Positions 1 to 6,191 of a stretch of DNA of 7,915 bases are shown piece after piece (the first letter of the stretch is position 1; each line of letters starts with the position of its first letter). The notes beneath the pieces were generated by a model. The model did no database searches. It was not told the DNA's origin and worked only from the letters and a program-made list of their open reading frames with translations. The stretch covers positions 1 to 7,915 of the forward strand of contig CAZORB010000173.1 in the NCBI GenBank assembly GCA_964581825.1. The letters are read 5' to 3'. The stretch comes from SYIM01 sp964581825. Its GTDB lineage: Bacteria > Pseudomonadota > Gammaproteobacteria > Burkholderiales > Burkholderiaceae_E. The translations under genes were made by a program, and so were the position numbers.

Positions 1-56
1 CACCCCGCACCCCGCACCCCGCACCCCGCACCCCGCACCCCGCACCCCGCACCCCC
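1..56. repeat. Heptamer tandem repeat (CACCCCG), minus-strand G-quadruplex potential
   Basis: Seven perfect head-to-tail copies of CACCCCG fill positions 1-49, and an eighth copy with its last base changed (CACCCCC) fills 50-56. The array begins at the window edge, so its true length is unknown. The unit is strand-asymmetric. The minus strand reads as runs of four G separated by the three-base spacer TGC, which fits the G4-N3 rule for intramolecular G-quadruplexes and gives enough runs for two. It lies 23 bp before a parS site. A role is inference; simple slippage expansion would also explain it. Confidence 0.9.
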
Positions 57-335
57 CTTGCGTTGTGAGCCGCGCCACTGTTTCACGTGAAACATCTCCA
101 TGTCGCGAAACAAAGTGGGGGAGGGGATCTAGATGGGCTTCAGAAAGTGTCCTAGCCATCGACCCCCGCATCAGCTTGGCCAACGCGCGGTACCGGTGTC
201 TCGCCCGCGCGACGCTCGTTGGCTGCCGCGCGTGATCGGCCTCCCGGATGACCTGTACGGCTGGTCGAGTGCTCGCCGTTCCGAACAAATTGAGCTAGCA
301 TTCGCGCCTCTCGATCCGCTGTGCAGCCACTCATC
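57..335. other. Non-coding region ahead of mnmG
   Basis: No convincing gene lies here. Reading frames that cross it run into mnmG out of frame and resemble no known protein. It contains the parS site at 79-94, a parS-like half (GCGAAACA, 105-112) and a G-rich tract (115-126). It also holds a possible hairpin with 7-bp arms, CGCGCGG at 184-190 against CCGCGCG at 205-211. The right arm is repeated at 226-232. No clear sigma-70 promoter for mnmG was found, and no DnaA boxes (TTATCCACA-type) were seen, so there is no sequence evidence that the replication origin is in this stretch. Confidence 0.6.
79..94. promoter_or_regulatory. parS: parS centromere site for ParB
   Basis: The 16 bases TGTTTCACGTGAAACA form a perfect palindrome and match the conserved bacterial chromosomal parS consensus (TGTTNCACGTGAAACA). 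ParB proteins bind this site through their helix-turn-helix, then slide as CTP-dependent clamps to build the partition complex that ParA moves. A canonical ParB is encoded at 3916-4827, so site and binder are about 3.8 kb apart. I saw no second full site in the window on either strand (no other CACGTG core). Confidence 0.95.
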
Positions 336-2234
336 ATGCAGTTTCCCGATTCGTTCGACGTCATCGTCATTGGCGGCGGTCACGCTGGCTCAGAGGCTGC
401 GCTTGCATCCGCGCGGATTGGCGCGCGGACGCTGCTCCTCACGCACAGCATCGAAACGCTGGGTCAAATGTCGTGTAACCCTTCCATCGGCGGGATCGGC
501 AAGGGGCACCTGGTCAAGGAAATCGACGCGCTGGGCGGTGCGATGGCCAGCGCAACCGACGAAGCGGGCATTCAGTTCCGCATCCTCAACTCCAGCAAAG
601 GGCCTGCGGTTCGTGCGACCCGTGCGCAAGCGGATCGTGTGCTGTATCGGAAGGCTATCCGCTCCAGGATTGAAAATCAGCCCAATCTGTGGCTATTTCA
701 GTCTGCGGTTGACGACCTGATCGTTGAGGCCGACCGTGTCACCGGGGCCATCACGCAGCTGGGTGTCCGTTTTCACGCGCGTGCCGTCGTTCTCACCACG
801 GGTACTTTTCTCAACGGTCTGATCCACGTTGGCATGGCGCGCCATTCAGCGGGACGTGCGGGTGACCCACCCGCGATCACTCTGGGTCAGCGCCTCAAGG
901 AGCTTAAGCTTCCACAGGGTCGGCTGAAAACCGGCACGCCTCCTCGTATCGACGGTCGGACAATCGATTTTTCGCAGTGCGAGGAGCAGCCCGGCGATCT
1001 GGACCCGGTTCCGGTGTTTTCGTTTCTTGGCCATGCGTCCCAGCATCCTAGGCAATTGCCATGCTGGATCACGCACACAAATGCGCGCACCCACGAGATC
1101 ATCCGCGGCGGACTCGACCGCAGTCCTCTCTATACCGGCGTCATTGCAGGCGTAGGCCCGCGCTACTGTCCCTCGATCGAGGACAAGGTGCATCGGTTTG
1201 CCCGGAAAGACTCGCACCAAATCTTTCTCGAACCCGAAGGGCTCGATACGCACGAGTTCTATCCGAACGGCATTTCCACCAGCTTGCCGTTCGATGTTCA
1301 GCTTGAGCTTGTTCACTCGATTCCAGGTCTTGAACACGCCCATATTCTGCGCCCTGGCTACGCGATCGAGTATGACTACTTCGACCCCCGGGGCTTGCAC
1401 CGGTCCCTTGAAACCAGGGCGTTGCAATCGCTTTACTTCGCAGGCCAGATCAATGGCACCACTGGCTACGAGGAAGCGGCCGCACAAGGACTGCTAGCGG
1501 GCATCAACGCGGCGCGCCAGGCACTGGGCCGTGAGCCCTGGACACCGCGGCGCGACCAGGGCTACCTGGGTGTATTGGTCGATGACCTGATCTCCCAGGG
1601 CGTGAGCGAGCCCTATCGGATGTTTACCAGTCGCGCCGAATACAGGCTAAGCCTTCGTGAAGACAATGCCGATCTGCGGCTCACCGAAACCGGGCGCGAG
1701 CTGGGCTGCGTCGACGACCGTCGCTGGGATGCTTTCTGCCGTAAGCGTGATGCGGTGGAGGCGGAACTGCAGCGCCTGCGCGAAACCTGGGTCAACCCAC
1801 GGATGCTGTCGCCCGAGCGCGCCACCGAGCTGTTTGGCCAGCCCATCGAGCGCGAGTATTCGCTGGCCGACCTGTTGCGCCGACCCGAGGTCGGCTACAG
1901 CGCCGTAGCATCGGTTGCGCCCGAGCGTGCTGCAACGGATCCGGTTGTGGTCGAGCAGGTCGAGATCCAGTTGAAGTACGCGGGTTACATCGATCGCCAG
2001 CAGGTTGAGATCGAGCGCCAATCGCGCAACGAATCGCTGCCTTTGCCAGCTGATCTTGATTACGCAACGGTTCGAGGTCTGTCGATCGAGGTTCAACAAA
2101 AACTCAACCGGGCTCGACCGGAAACCCTGGGACAGGCCGGGCGACTCTCGGGTATTACACCCGCCGCACTCTCACTGTTGCTGGTGCATTTGAAGAAGCG
2201 ACGGCTCGCTGGCGGCGATGAACAGGCCGCCTGA
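336..2234 (+). CDS. mnmG: MnmG (GidA), tRNA U34 carboxymethylaminomethyl-modification FAD enzyme
   Basis: With MnmE, this cytoplasmic FAD protein installs the 5-carboxymethylaminomethyl group on wobble uridine 34 of a set of tRNAs, using methylene-tetrahydrofolate and glycine or ammonium. The predicted 632 residues match the family length. Visible marks are the FAD dinucleotide motif GGGHAG (13-18), SCNPSIGG (46-53, with the conserved Cys at 47), GRLKTGTPPRID (195-206), RYCPSIEDK (276-284, second conserved Cys at 278), GQINGTTGYEEAAAQG (370-385) and SRAEYRL (432-438). The C-terminal domain ends in the usual LLLVHLKKR. I chose the ATG at 336 because MQFPDSFDVIV aligns with family N-termini. 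A GTG at 321 would add five residues. No strong Shine-Dalgarno is visible before either. The 3' end overlaps rsmG by 17 bp, which suggests one transcript. Confidence 0.97.
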   Translation: MQFPDSFDVIVIGGGHAGSEAALASARIGARTLLLTHSIETLGQMSCNPSIGGIGKGHLVKEIDALGGAMASATDEAGIQFRILNSSKGPAVRATRAQADRVLYRKAIRSRIENQPNLWLFQSAVDDLIVEADRVTGAITQLGVRFHARAVVLTTGTFLNGLIHVGMARHSAGRAGDPPAITLGQRLKELKLPQGRLKTGTPPRIDGRTIDFSQCEEQPGDLDPVPVFSFLGHASQHPRQLPCWITHTNARTHEIIRGGLDRSPLYTGVIAGVGPRYCPSIEDKVHRFARKDSHQIFLEPEGLDTHEFYPNGISTSLPFDVQLELVHSIPGLEHAHILRPGYAIEYDYFDPRGLHRSLETRALQSLYFAGQINGTTGYEEAAAQGLLAGINAARQALGREPWTPRRDQGYLGVLVDDLISQGVSEPYRMFTSRAEYRLSLREDNADLRLTETGRELGCVDDRRWDAFCRKRDAVEAELQRLRETWVNPRMLSPERATELFGQPIEREYSLADLLRRPEVGYSAVASVAPERAATDPVVVEQVEIQLKYAGYIDRQQVEIERQSRNESLPLPADLDYATVRGLSIEVQQKLNRARPETLGQAGRLSGITPAALSLLLVHLKKRRLAGGDEQAA

Positions 2235-2991
2235 GCGCCTCGACGTGCAAGCACGCCGCGACCGCAGCAAGAGGCTTGTCAACGATCGCTCGGATTTATC
2301 GGATCTGCTCGAAGCGGGCTGCAGCGCCCTAGCGCTGACGCTGGGCCGCCCAGAGCGTGAGTGCTTGCTCACTTATCTCGATCTGTTACAGAAATGGAAT
2401 CGGGTCTACAACCTCACAGCGATCCGCGATCCCGAGCAAATGCTGGTTCAGCATCTGCTGGATAGTCTCGCCGTGATGCCTGCGCTACAGTCCGCACAGG
2501 CCGTCGCGCAAGCGTCCATCGCTCCGGAAGCGCGCCAGTCCGCGCCACCCACCTTGCTTGATGTTGGAAGCGGCGCTGGCCTACCCGGCCTCGTGCTCGC
2601 CGTTGCCTGGCCTGAGCTGGAAGCCGATCTGGTAGAGCCGGTAGGCAAGAAGGCGGCGTTTCTTCGCCAGAGCGCGGCCGAACTGGGCCTTTCCCGGCGG
2701 GTGAGGGTCCACGGCTGTCGGGTTGAACAGGTGGTACTCGCTCGATCGCCCGACCTGGCAATCTGCCGCGCATTCTCAAGTCTGGCCGACTTCACTTCAC
2801 GACTCGAACCCCTTGCCACACACACGACACAGGTGTTTGCAATGAAGGCCCAGCTCGATGAAATTCGCGTAGAGCAGGCGGCGCTTTCGTCACGTTGGCA
2901 GATCACTGACATCATCCCGCTGACCGTTCCCGGGCTCGCAGCGGCACGGCACCTGGTGCGGCTTACGCAATCCACCCAAACTTCACTATGA
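2218..2991 (+). CDS. rsmG: RsmG (GidB), 16S rRNA m7G527 methyltransferase
   Basis: This cytoplasmic SAM-dependent enzyme makes the N7-methylguanosine at position 527 in the 530 loop of 16S rRNA. Its loss is known to give low-level streptomycin resistance. Hallmarks in the 257 residues are NLTAIR (65-70), the HLLDSLAV segment (79-86), the SAM-binding glycine motif DVGSGAGLPG (115-124), VEPVGKKAAFL (139-149), CRAFSSLADF (183-192) and the C-terminal RHLVRL (244-249). It is longer than the E. coli protein (207 residues). The extra length comes from a charged N-terminal stretch of about 25 residues and an Ala/Gln-rich loop (about 91-111) before the SAM motif. The start is uncertain: ATG 2218 lies inside mnmG without a clear Shine-Dalgarno, and GTG 2245 is an alternative. 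The mnmG overlap suggests translational coupling. Confidence 0.95.
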   Translation: MNRPPERLDVQARRDRSKRLVNDRSDLSDLLEAGCSALALTLGRPERECLLTYLDLLQKWNRVYNLTAIRDPEQMLVQHLLDSLAVMPALQSAQAVAQASIAPEARQSAPPTLLDVGSGAGLPGLVLAVAWPELEADLVEPVGKKAAFLRQSAAELGLSRRVRVHGCRVEQVVLARSPDLAICRAFSSLADFTSRLEPLATHTTQVFAMKAQLDEIRVEQAALSSRWQITDIIPLTVPGLAAARHLVRLTQSTQTSL

Positions 2992-2996
2992 ATCTC

Positions 2997-3020
2997 TGTT
3001 TCACCGTCGCCAAGGGCGAC
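2997..3020. promoter_or_regulatory. parS half-site next to a small hairpin before parA
   Basis: In the 70-bp gap between rsmG and parA, TGTTTCAC (2997-3004) exactly equals one half of parS, but the second half is not conserved. Directly after it, GTCGCC (3006-3011) and GGCGAC (3015-3020) are perfect 6-bp arms around a 3-base loop. There is no T-run, so it is not a good terminator. It could be a ParB or other regulator contact for parA expression, or chance. Confidence 0.25.
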
Positions 3021-3061
3021 TGCCACACCTTACGTCCGAGTTTGGGCAACCAGGAGCCAGC

Positions 3062-3919
3062 ATGGCTCAGGTGATTGCCATTGCCAACCAGAAAGGCGGG
3101 GTTGGGAAAACCACCACCTCGGTTAACTTGGCCTGCGCGCTTGCCAAGCTGGGACGGCGCGTGCTTTTGGTCGATCTTGACCCCCAGGGCAATGCCACCA
3201 TGGGAAGCGGCGTTGACAAGCGCACACTCAAGGCGAGCGTGTATCAGGTGTTGATCGGCGCGGCGCTGATCCGCGACGCGATCGTCCGCGAGACCGACGC
3301 GGGTTACGCGCTGCTGCCCTCGAATCGCGAGTTGGCGGGCGCCGAGTTGGATCTGGTCGAGCTCGATGCGCGGGAGTCGCGGCTGCGCGATGCGCTGGCC
3401 GAAGTCGATGCTGACTTCGATCTCATGATCATTGACTGTCCGCCGTCGCTGTCCCTTCTGACGCTGAACGGATTCTGCGCGGCGAGCGGCGTGATCATCC
3501 CGATGCAATGCGAGTACTACGCGCTTGAAGGACTGTCCGATCTGGTTAATACGGTACGGAAAGTGCACGGTAACTTCAACCGACAGCTGGGCATTCTGGG
3601 CCTGTTGCGGGTGATGTTCGACGCGCGTGTGGCGCTTGCTCAGCAGGTGTCGCGTCAGCTTGAGTCGCATTTCGGCGGCAAGGTGTTCACCACCGTTGTG
3701 CCCCGCAATGTTCGGCTTGCGGAGGCGCCTAGCCACGGACTTCCCGGCGTCCTCTATGACCCCGCCTCCAAGGGCGCGCAGGCGTACCTCGACTTTGCGC
3801 ACGAACTGATGGCACGCCTGGAAACTGCGCAGTCGCCAGCCGCCTCGGAGCCCGGCGCCTCGCGGCCCGCTACCGCGGCGCCTGTACCTTCTCAATCGAC
3901 CAAGCCGGAGCGCCGATGA
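3062..3919 (+). CDS. parA: ParA (Soj-type) chromosome partitioning ATPase
   Basis: A deviant Walker ATPase that binds DNA non-specifically as an ATP dimer on the nucleoid. It is released by ParB-stimulated hydrolysis, which pulls parS regions apart. The 285 residues show the deviant Walker A KGGVGKTT (11-18, signature Lys 11 and P-loop Lys 16), Walker A' DLDPQGNAT (38-46, Asp 40), Walker B MIIDCPPS (122-129, Asp 125), FDARVALAQQV (186-196) and PRNVRLAEAPSHGLP (214-228). It lacks an N-terminal DNA-binding domain, so it is the short chromosomal type rather than a P1-type plasmid ParA. The last 30 or so residues (from about 256) are Pro/Ala/Ser-rich and probably disordered. AGGAG at 3052-3056, five bases before the ATG, is a good ribosome-binding site. 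The stop codon overlaps the parB start, so the two are coupled. Confidence 0.97.
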   Translation: MAQVIAIANQKGGVGKTTTSVNLACALAKLGRRVLLVDLDPQGNATMGSGVDKRTLKASVYQVLIGAALIRDAIVRETDAGYALLPSNRELAGAELDLVELDARESRLRDALAEVDADFDLMIIDCPPSLSLLTLNGFCAASGVIIPMQCEYYALEGLSDLVNTVRKVHGNFNRQLGILGLLRVMFDARVALAQQVSRQLESHFGGKVFTTVVPRNVRLAEAPSHGLPGVLYDPASKGAQAYLDFAHELMARLETAQSPAASEPGASRPATAAPVPSQSTKPERR

Positions 3920-4827
3920 TGAGCAAACCCAAGAGCAAGGGCCTGGGCCGCGGACTCGATGCACTGTTGGGCGCTGACGCCGCGGCATTACCCGTCGCAG
4001 CGCAGGCCTGGCCCACCGCGCTGCCGCTCGGCCAACTGCAGCCCGGCCGCTATCAGCCCCGCACGCGGATGGACGAATCGGCGCTCCAGGAGCTCTCTGA
4101 TTCGATCCGCCAACACGGCCTGATGCAGCCAATTGTCGTGCGTCCGATCGCGGCGAATCGCTGGGAAATCATCGCTGGCGAAAGGCGGTTTCGTGCCGCG
4201 CGACTGGCCGGGCTTGCCGAGGTACCCGTTATTGTGCGCGAGGTCCCAGATGAGCAAGCACTTGCTCTCGCGCTTATCGAGAATATCCAGCGCGAAGATC
4301 TGAACCCCCTCGAGGAGGCCCAGGCAATTCGAAGGCTGATTGCTGAATTCGGTTATACCCATGAGCAGGCTGCAGAGGCGATCGGCCGCTCGCGCAGCGC
4401 CACCTCGAACCTGCTCCGCCTGCTGGCGCTTGCCGAGCCGGTGCAAACCATGCTGCTCGCAGGCGATATCGAGATGGGACACGCGCGCGCGCTGCTCGCG
4501 CTGCCGGCGGCCCGTCAGACCATGGCCGCCAGCGAGATTCATGCGCGACGCCTGTCGGTTCGCGAGGCTGAGCGACTGGCAGCGAGGCATGCCGCCGAAG
4601 TGGCCGCCTCCGCGACCAACTCGCCCGCGCGGCGCAGCGCGCGGTCAGGCGCGAGTGATCGCGATGTCGAGCGGCTTCAGGAACGACTCGCCGATCTGCT
4701 TGGCACGCGAGTCGAACTGCGCCAGCGCGCGCGGGGCGCTGGCAGCCTGCTGGTGCACTTCAGCGACGCTGATCACTTCGATGCGTTGATTGCCCGGCTC
4801 AACCTTGGCGCGGCGCTTAACGAGTAA
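3916..4827 (+). CDS. parB: ParB (Spo0J-type) parS-binding CTPase clamp
   Basis: Binds parS, closes into a CTP-dependent sliding clamp, spreads along DNA and stimulates ParA. In order, the 303 residues show a basic N-terminal ParA-contact tail with KGLGRGLDALLG (8-19) and the CTP-binding ParB/Srx fold with GRYQPRT (44-50), GERRFRA (88-94) and ENIQR (122-126). Next come the helix-turn-helix around 149-172 (EQAAEAIGRSRSATSNLLRL), a variable Ala/Arg-rich linker (about 225-248) and a C-terminal dimerisation domain (about 250-297). The ATG at 3916 overlaps the parA stop (ATGA); a second ATG follows at once at 3919. No motif is missing. Its target is present at 79-94. The gene ends 19 bp from the end of a converging gene. 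Confidence 0.97.
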   Translation: MMSKPKSKGLGRGLDALLGADAAALPVAAQAWPTALPLGQLQPGRYQPRTRMDESALQELSDSIRQHGLMQPIVVRPIAANRWEIIAGERRFRAARLAGLAEVPVIVREVPDEQALALALIENIQREDLNPLEEAQAIRRLIAEFGYTHEQAAEAIGRSRSATSNLLRLLALAEPVQTMLLAGDIEMGHARALLALPAARQTMAASEIHARRLSVREAERLAARHAAEVAASATNSPARRSARSGASDRDVERLQERLADLLGTRVELRQRARGAGSLLVHFSDADHFDALIARLNLGAALNE

Positions 4828-4833
4828 CGCCGC
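4810..4833. terminator. Possible hairpin between convergent parB and the PDZ protein gene
   Basis: GCGGCG (4810-4815) pairs with CGCCGC (4828-4833), and TTA (4817-4819) pairs with TAA (4825-4827). This leaves a 5-base loop and one bulged C at 4816. The stem contains the parB stop codon. It sits where two genes converge, as a bidirectional terminator would, but neither strand has a T-run after it, so Rho-independent termination is doubtful. Confidence 0.35.
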
Positions 4834-4846
4834 TTGCGTTGCACGC

Positions 4847-5956
4847 TCAGATTCCGCGTGGCTGGGTAATGAAGTCGGCGCGATCAATCGAACGCACCGA
4901 CTGTTCGCGCACATCGCCCGATTTCAAAAAGCGCAGCTTCACTTCAGTTCCCGCGGGGCCACGGGCAAACAGCTTCCGGTAGAACTCTGTCTGGTCGGTC
5001 ACGCGCTCGCCTGCCACGGCCAGCACGATGTCGCCCGGGGCGATTCCTGCCCGATCGGCCGGCCCATCGCGTTGCACGCGCGTGACCATCAAATGGCCCC
5101 GAACCATCTCAGTATTCATCCCGAACCAGGGCTGGGCGCCGCTGCTACGACGGCCGCGTGACCGCAAGTCTTCAAGGATCGGTTTGAGAAGATTGGTGGG
5201 CACATAGAGGTTGCCCGGCACGCCATCGCGATCGCTCGCCGCGTCATTGACCACCAGCGACCCGATTCCGATCAGCTTGCCGTCTTCGCTAAACAGTGCG
5301 GCACCGCTCCAGTTGTTGACCGGCGGGAATGTGAAGATCGGCCGATCAAGCAGGTATTCCCAGCTGCCCGTAAAAGTTTTGCGCGACAGCACCATCAGCT
5401 CGGTGAGTTCGCTTTCACCCTGGCCAAGCGTGAGCACACGGGAGCGCTCGGTTGCCAGATCGGAGTCGCCCAGCTCAAGCGGTGCGGCGTCCAGCGGAAT
5501 CGCCGTGCGAACCAGACCGAACCCGGTCTGATGGTCATAGCCCGCAAGGCTTGCAGGGATTCTCCGGCCCGACTGCGTCACCACGTCAACGGCTTCCGTT
5601 TCGAGCACCACATAACCGATCGTGATGACCGTACGTGAGTCAATCACCACACCGGTTCCGACCCGCGCGCGCCCGAGCGTGGACGAGCTCGGTGCATCCC
5701 GGGGTGCCTGGGCCTCAATCCGAACGACGGCCGACATCATCTTCGCGTCGGCCGGGCCTGCCGAGCGGGGCGCGGGAGGCTGTATCGCTCGATTCTGCGC
5801 GGGTATCAGCGCCGCTCGAGTGGTGTCCGGCACCCACCCGGACGCAAGCGCCGATGAGACGCCTGCGCCCAACACGAGCATTCCACTCGTCACGATCGCG
5901 CCGACCGACGCGGCTGCGCGGGTGCCATAGCGGCCCAGCAATGAGGAGGCTTTCAT
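4847..5956 (-). CDS. Exported HtrA-like PDZ protein with degenerate catalytic triad (putative pseudoprotease)
   Basis: The 369 residues begin with a basic n-region and a hydrophobic stretch (about 14-38) ending SSALA, read as a Sec signal peptide cut near residue 39. A periplasmic or membrane-attached location is therefore likely. A chymotrypsin-like HtrA (S1C) domain follows (about 73-265), then one PDZ domain (about 275-350, with GPADRAGIAPGDIVLAV at 298-314). At the active-site positions, the segment equivalent to T-N-x-H-V-V reads TIGYVV (112-117), so His is Tyr 115. The T-D-L segment reads TGFG (144-147), so Asp is Gly 145. The G-N-S-G-G segment reads NWSGAA (215-220), so Ser 217 remains. 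With His and Asp gone, classical serine protease activity is unlikely. Binding, chaperone or scaffold roles are inference. I recall similar degenerate proteins annotated as S1C proteases in other proteobacteria. The ATG at 5956 is the first after an in-frame TAA (5969-5971); the ribosome-binding site is weak. Confidence 0.88.
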   Translation of the reverse strand: MKASSLLGRYGTRAAASVGAIVTSGMLVLGAGVSSALASGWVPDTTRAALIPAQNRAIQPPAPRSAGPADAKMMSAVVRIEAQAPRDAPSSSTLGRARVGTGVVIDSRTVITIGYVVLETEAVDVVTQSGRRIPASLAGYDHQTGFGLVRTAIPLDAAPLELGDSDLATERSRVLTLGQGESELTELMVLSRKTFTGSWEYLLDRPIFTFPPVNNWSGAALFSEDGKLIGIGSLVVNDAASDRDGVPGNLYVPTNLLKPILEDLRSRGRRSSGAQPWFGMNTEMVRGHLMVTRVQRDGPADRAGIAPGDIVLAVAGERVTDQTEFYRKLFARGPAGTEVKLRFLKSGDVREQSVRSIDRADFITQPRGI

Positions 5957-5988
5957 GGAGGCATTCTCTTAAAAAGTTATGAGCTGCA

Positions 5989-6018
5989 TTGTGCGTTGCG
6001 GCGCGCCTGCGCGCACAA
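5989..6018. promoter_or_regulatory. Inverted repeat in the divergent promoter region
   Basis: TTGTGCG (5989-5995) and CGCACAA (6012-6018) are perfect 7-bp arms around a 16-base GC-rich spacer, which itself contains most of the 8-bp palindrome GGCGCGCC (6000-6007). It lies about 35 bp upstream of the minus-strand gene start. No T-run follows in either direction, so an operator is more likely than a terminator. No regulator is identified. Confidence 0.35.
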
Positions 6019-6036
6019 AAATCCGTCAGCCGTGGA

Positions 6037-6051
6037 TGCTGCGTCGCAGCA
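6037..6051. promoter_or_regulatory. Dyad just upstream of the atp promoter
   Basis: TGCTGCG, a central T, then CGCAGCA form a perfect 15-bp dyad ending three bases before the -35 element of the atpI promoter. The position fits a regulator site acting on that promoter, but the binding protein is unknown. A chance GC-rich dyad cannot be excluded. Confidence 0.35.
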
Positions 6052-6054
6052 GAT

Positions 6055-6083
6055 TTGACCGCGGTCACTCGAACCCATAAAAT
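6055..6083 (+). promoter_or_regulatory. Sigma-70 promoter of the atp operon, with palindrome over the -35
   Basis: TTGACC (6055-6060, five of six consensus bases) and TAAAAT (6078-6083, five of six) are separated by the ideal 17 bp and point towards atpI. Transcription should start near 6090, giving an untranslated leader of about 100 bases. The -35 lies inside a perfect 12-bp palindrome TGACCGCGGTCA (6056-6067), so a factor bound there could block or modulate RNA polymerase. The promoter is the best match I found in the window. Confidence 0.7.
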
Positions 6084-6191
6084 CCACAGGCTTTGTCCGT
6101 AGCGAATGGTTTCAAGTGCCCTGAAAGAGGCGTTTGGTTCGTTGCGAGTCGGAGCGCCTTTCCTGCAGGCAAGTCAGTGTGCAGGTAAGGC

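Noticed and set aside
1..56. CRISPR-like array
   Set aside because: The units are 7 bp and contiguous without spacers, and no cas genes are present; a simple tandem repeat.
133..720. 195-codon plus-strand frame spanning the mnmG leader and 5' end
   Set aside because: It overlaps conserved MnmG coding sequence in another frame and its translation looks like random Arg/Ser-rich GC-rich sequence.
846..1487. 213-codon minus-strand open frame inside mnmG
   Set aside because: It lies wholly within a clear mnmG and has no recognisable motif or ribosome-binding site; a GC-rich shadow frame.
2963..2992. Candidate parA promoter (TTACGC with TATGAA)
   Set aside because: The -35-like element matches only two of six consensus bases, so I do not call it.
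2963..4132. Long 389-codon open frame on the minus strand opposite parA and the start of parB
   Set aside because: parA and parB on the plus strand carry all family motifs. The antisense frame resembles no known protein, is rich in Arg/Ala/Gly, and long stop-free antisense frames are common opposite GC-rich genes.
6077..6089. Possible DnaA box (ATAAAATCCACAG)
   Set aside because: It only loosely matches TTATCCACA, stands alone, and coincides with the -10 region of the atp promoter, so it is not evidence for an origin.
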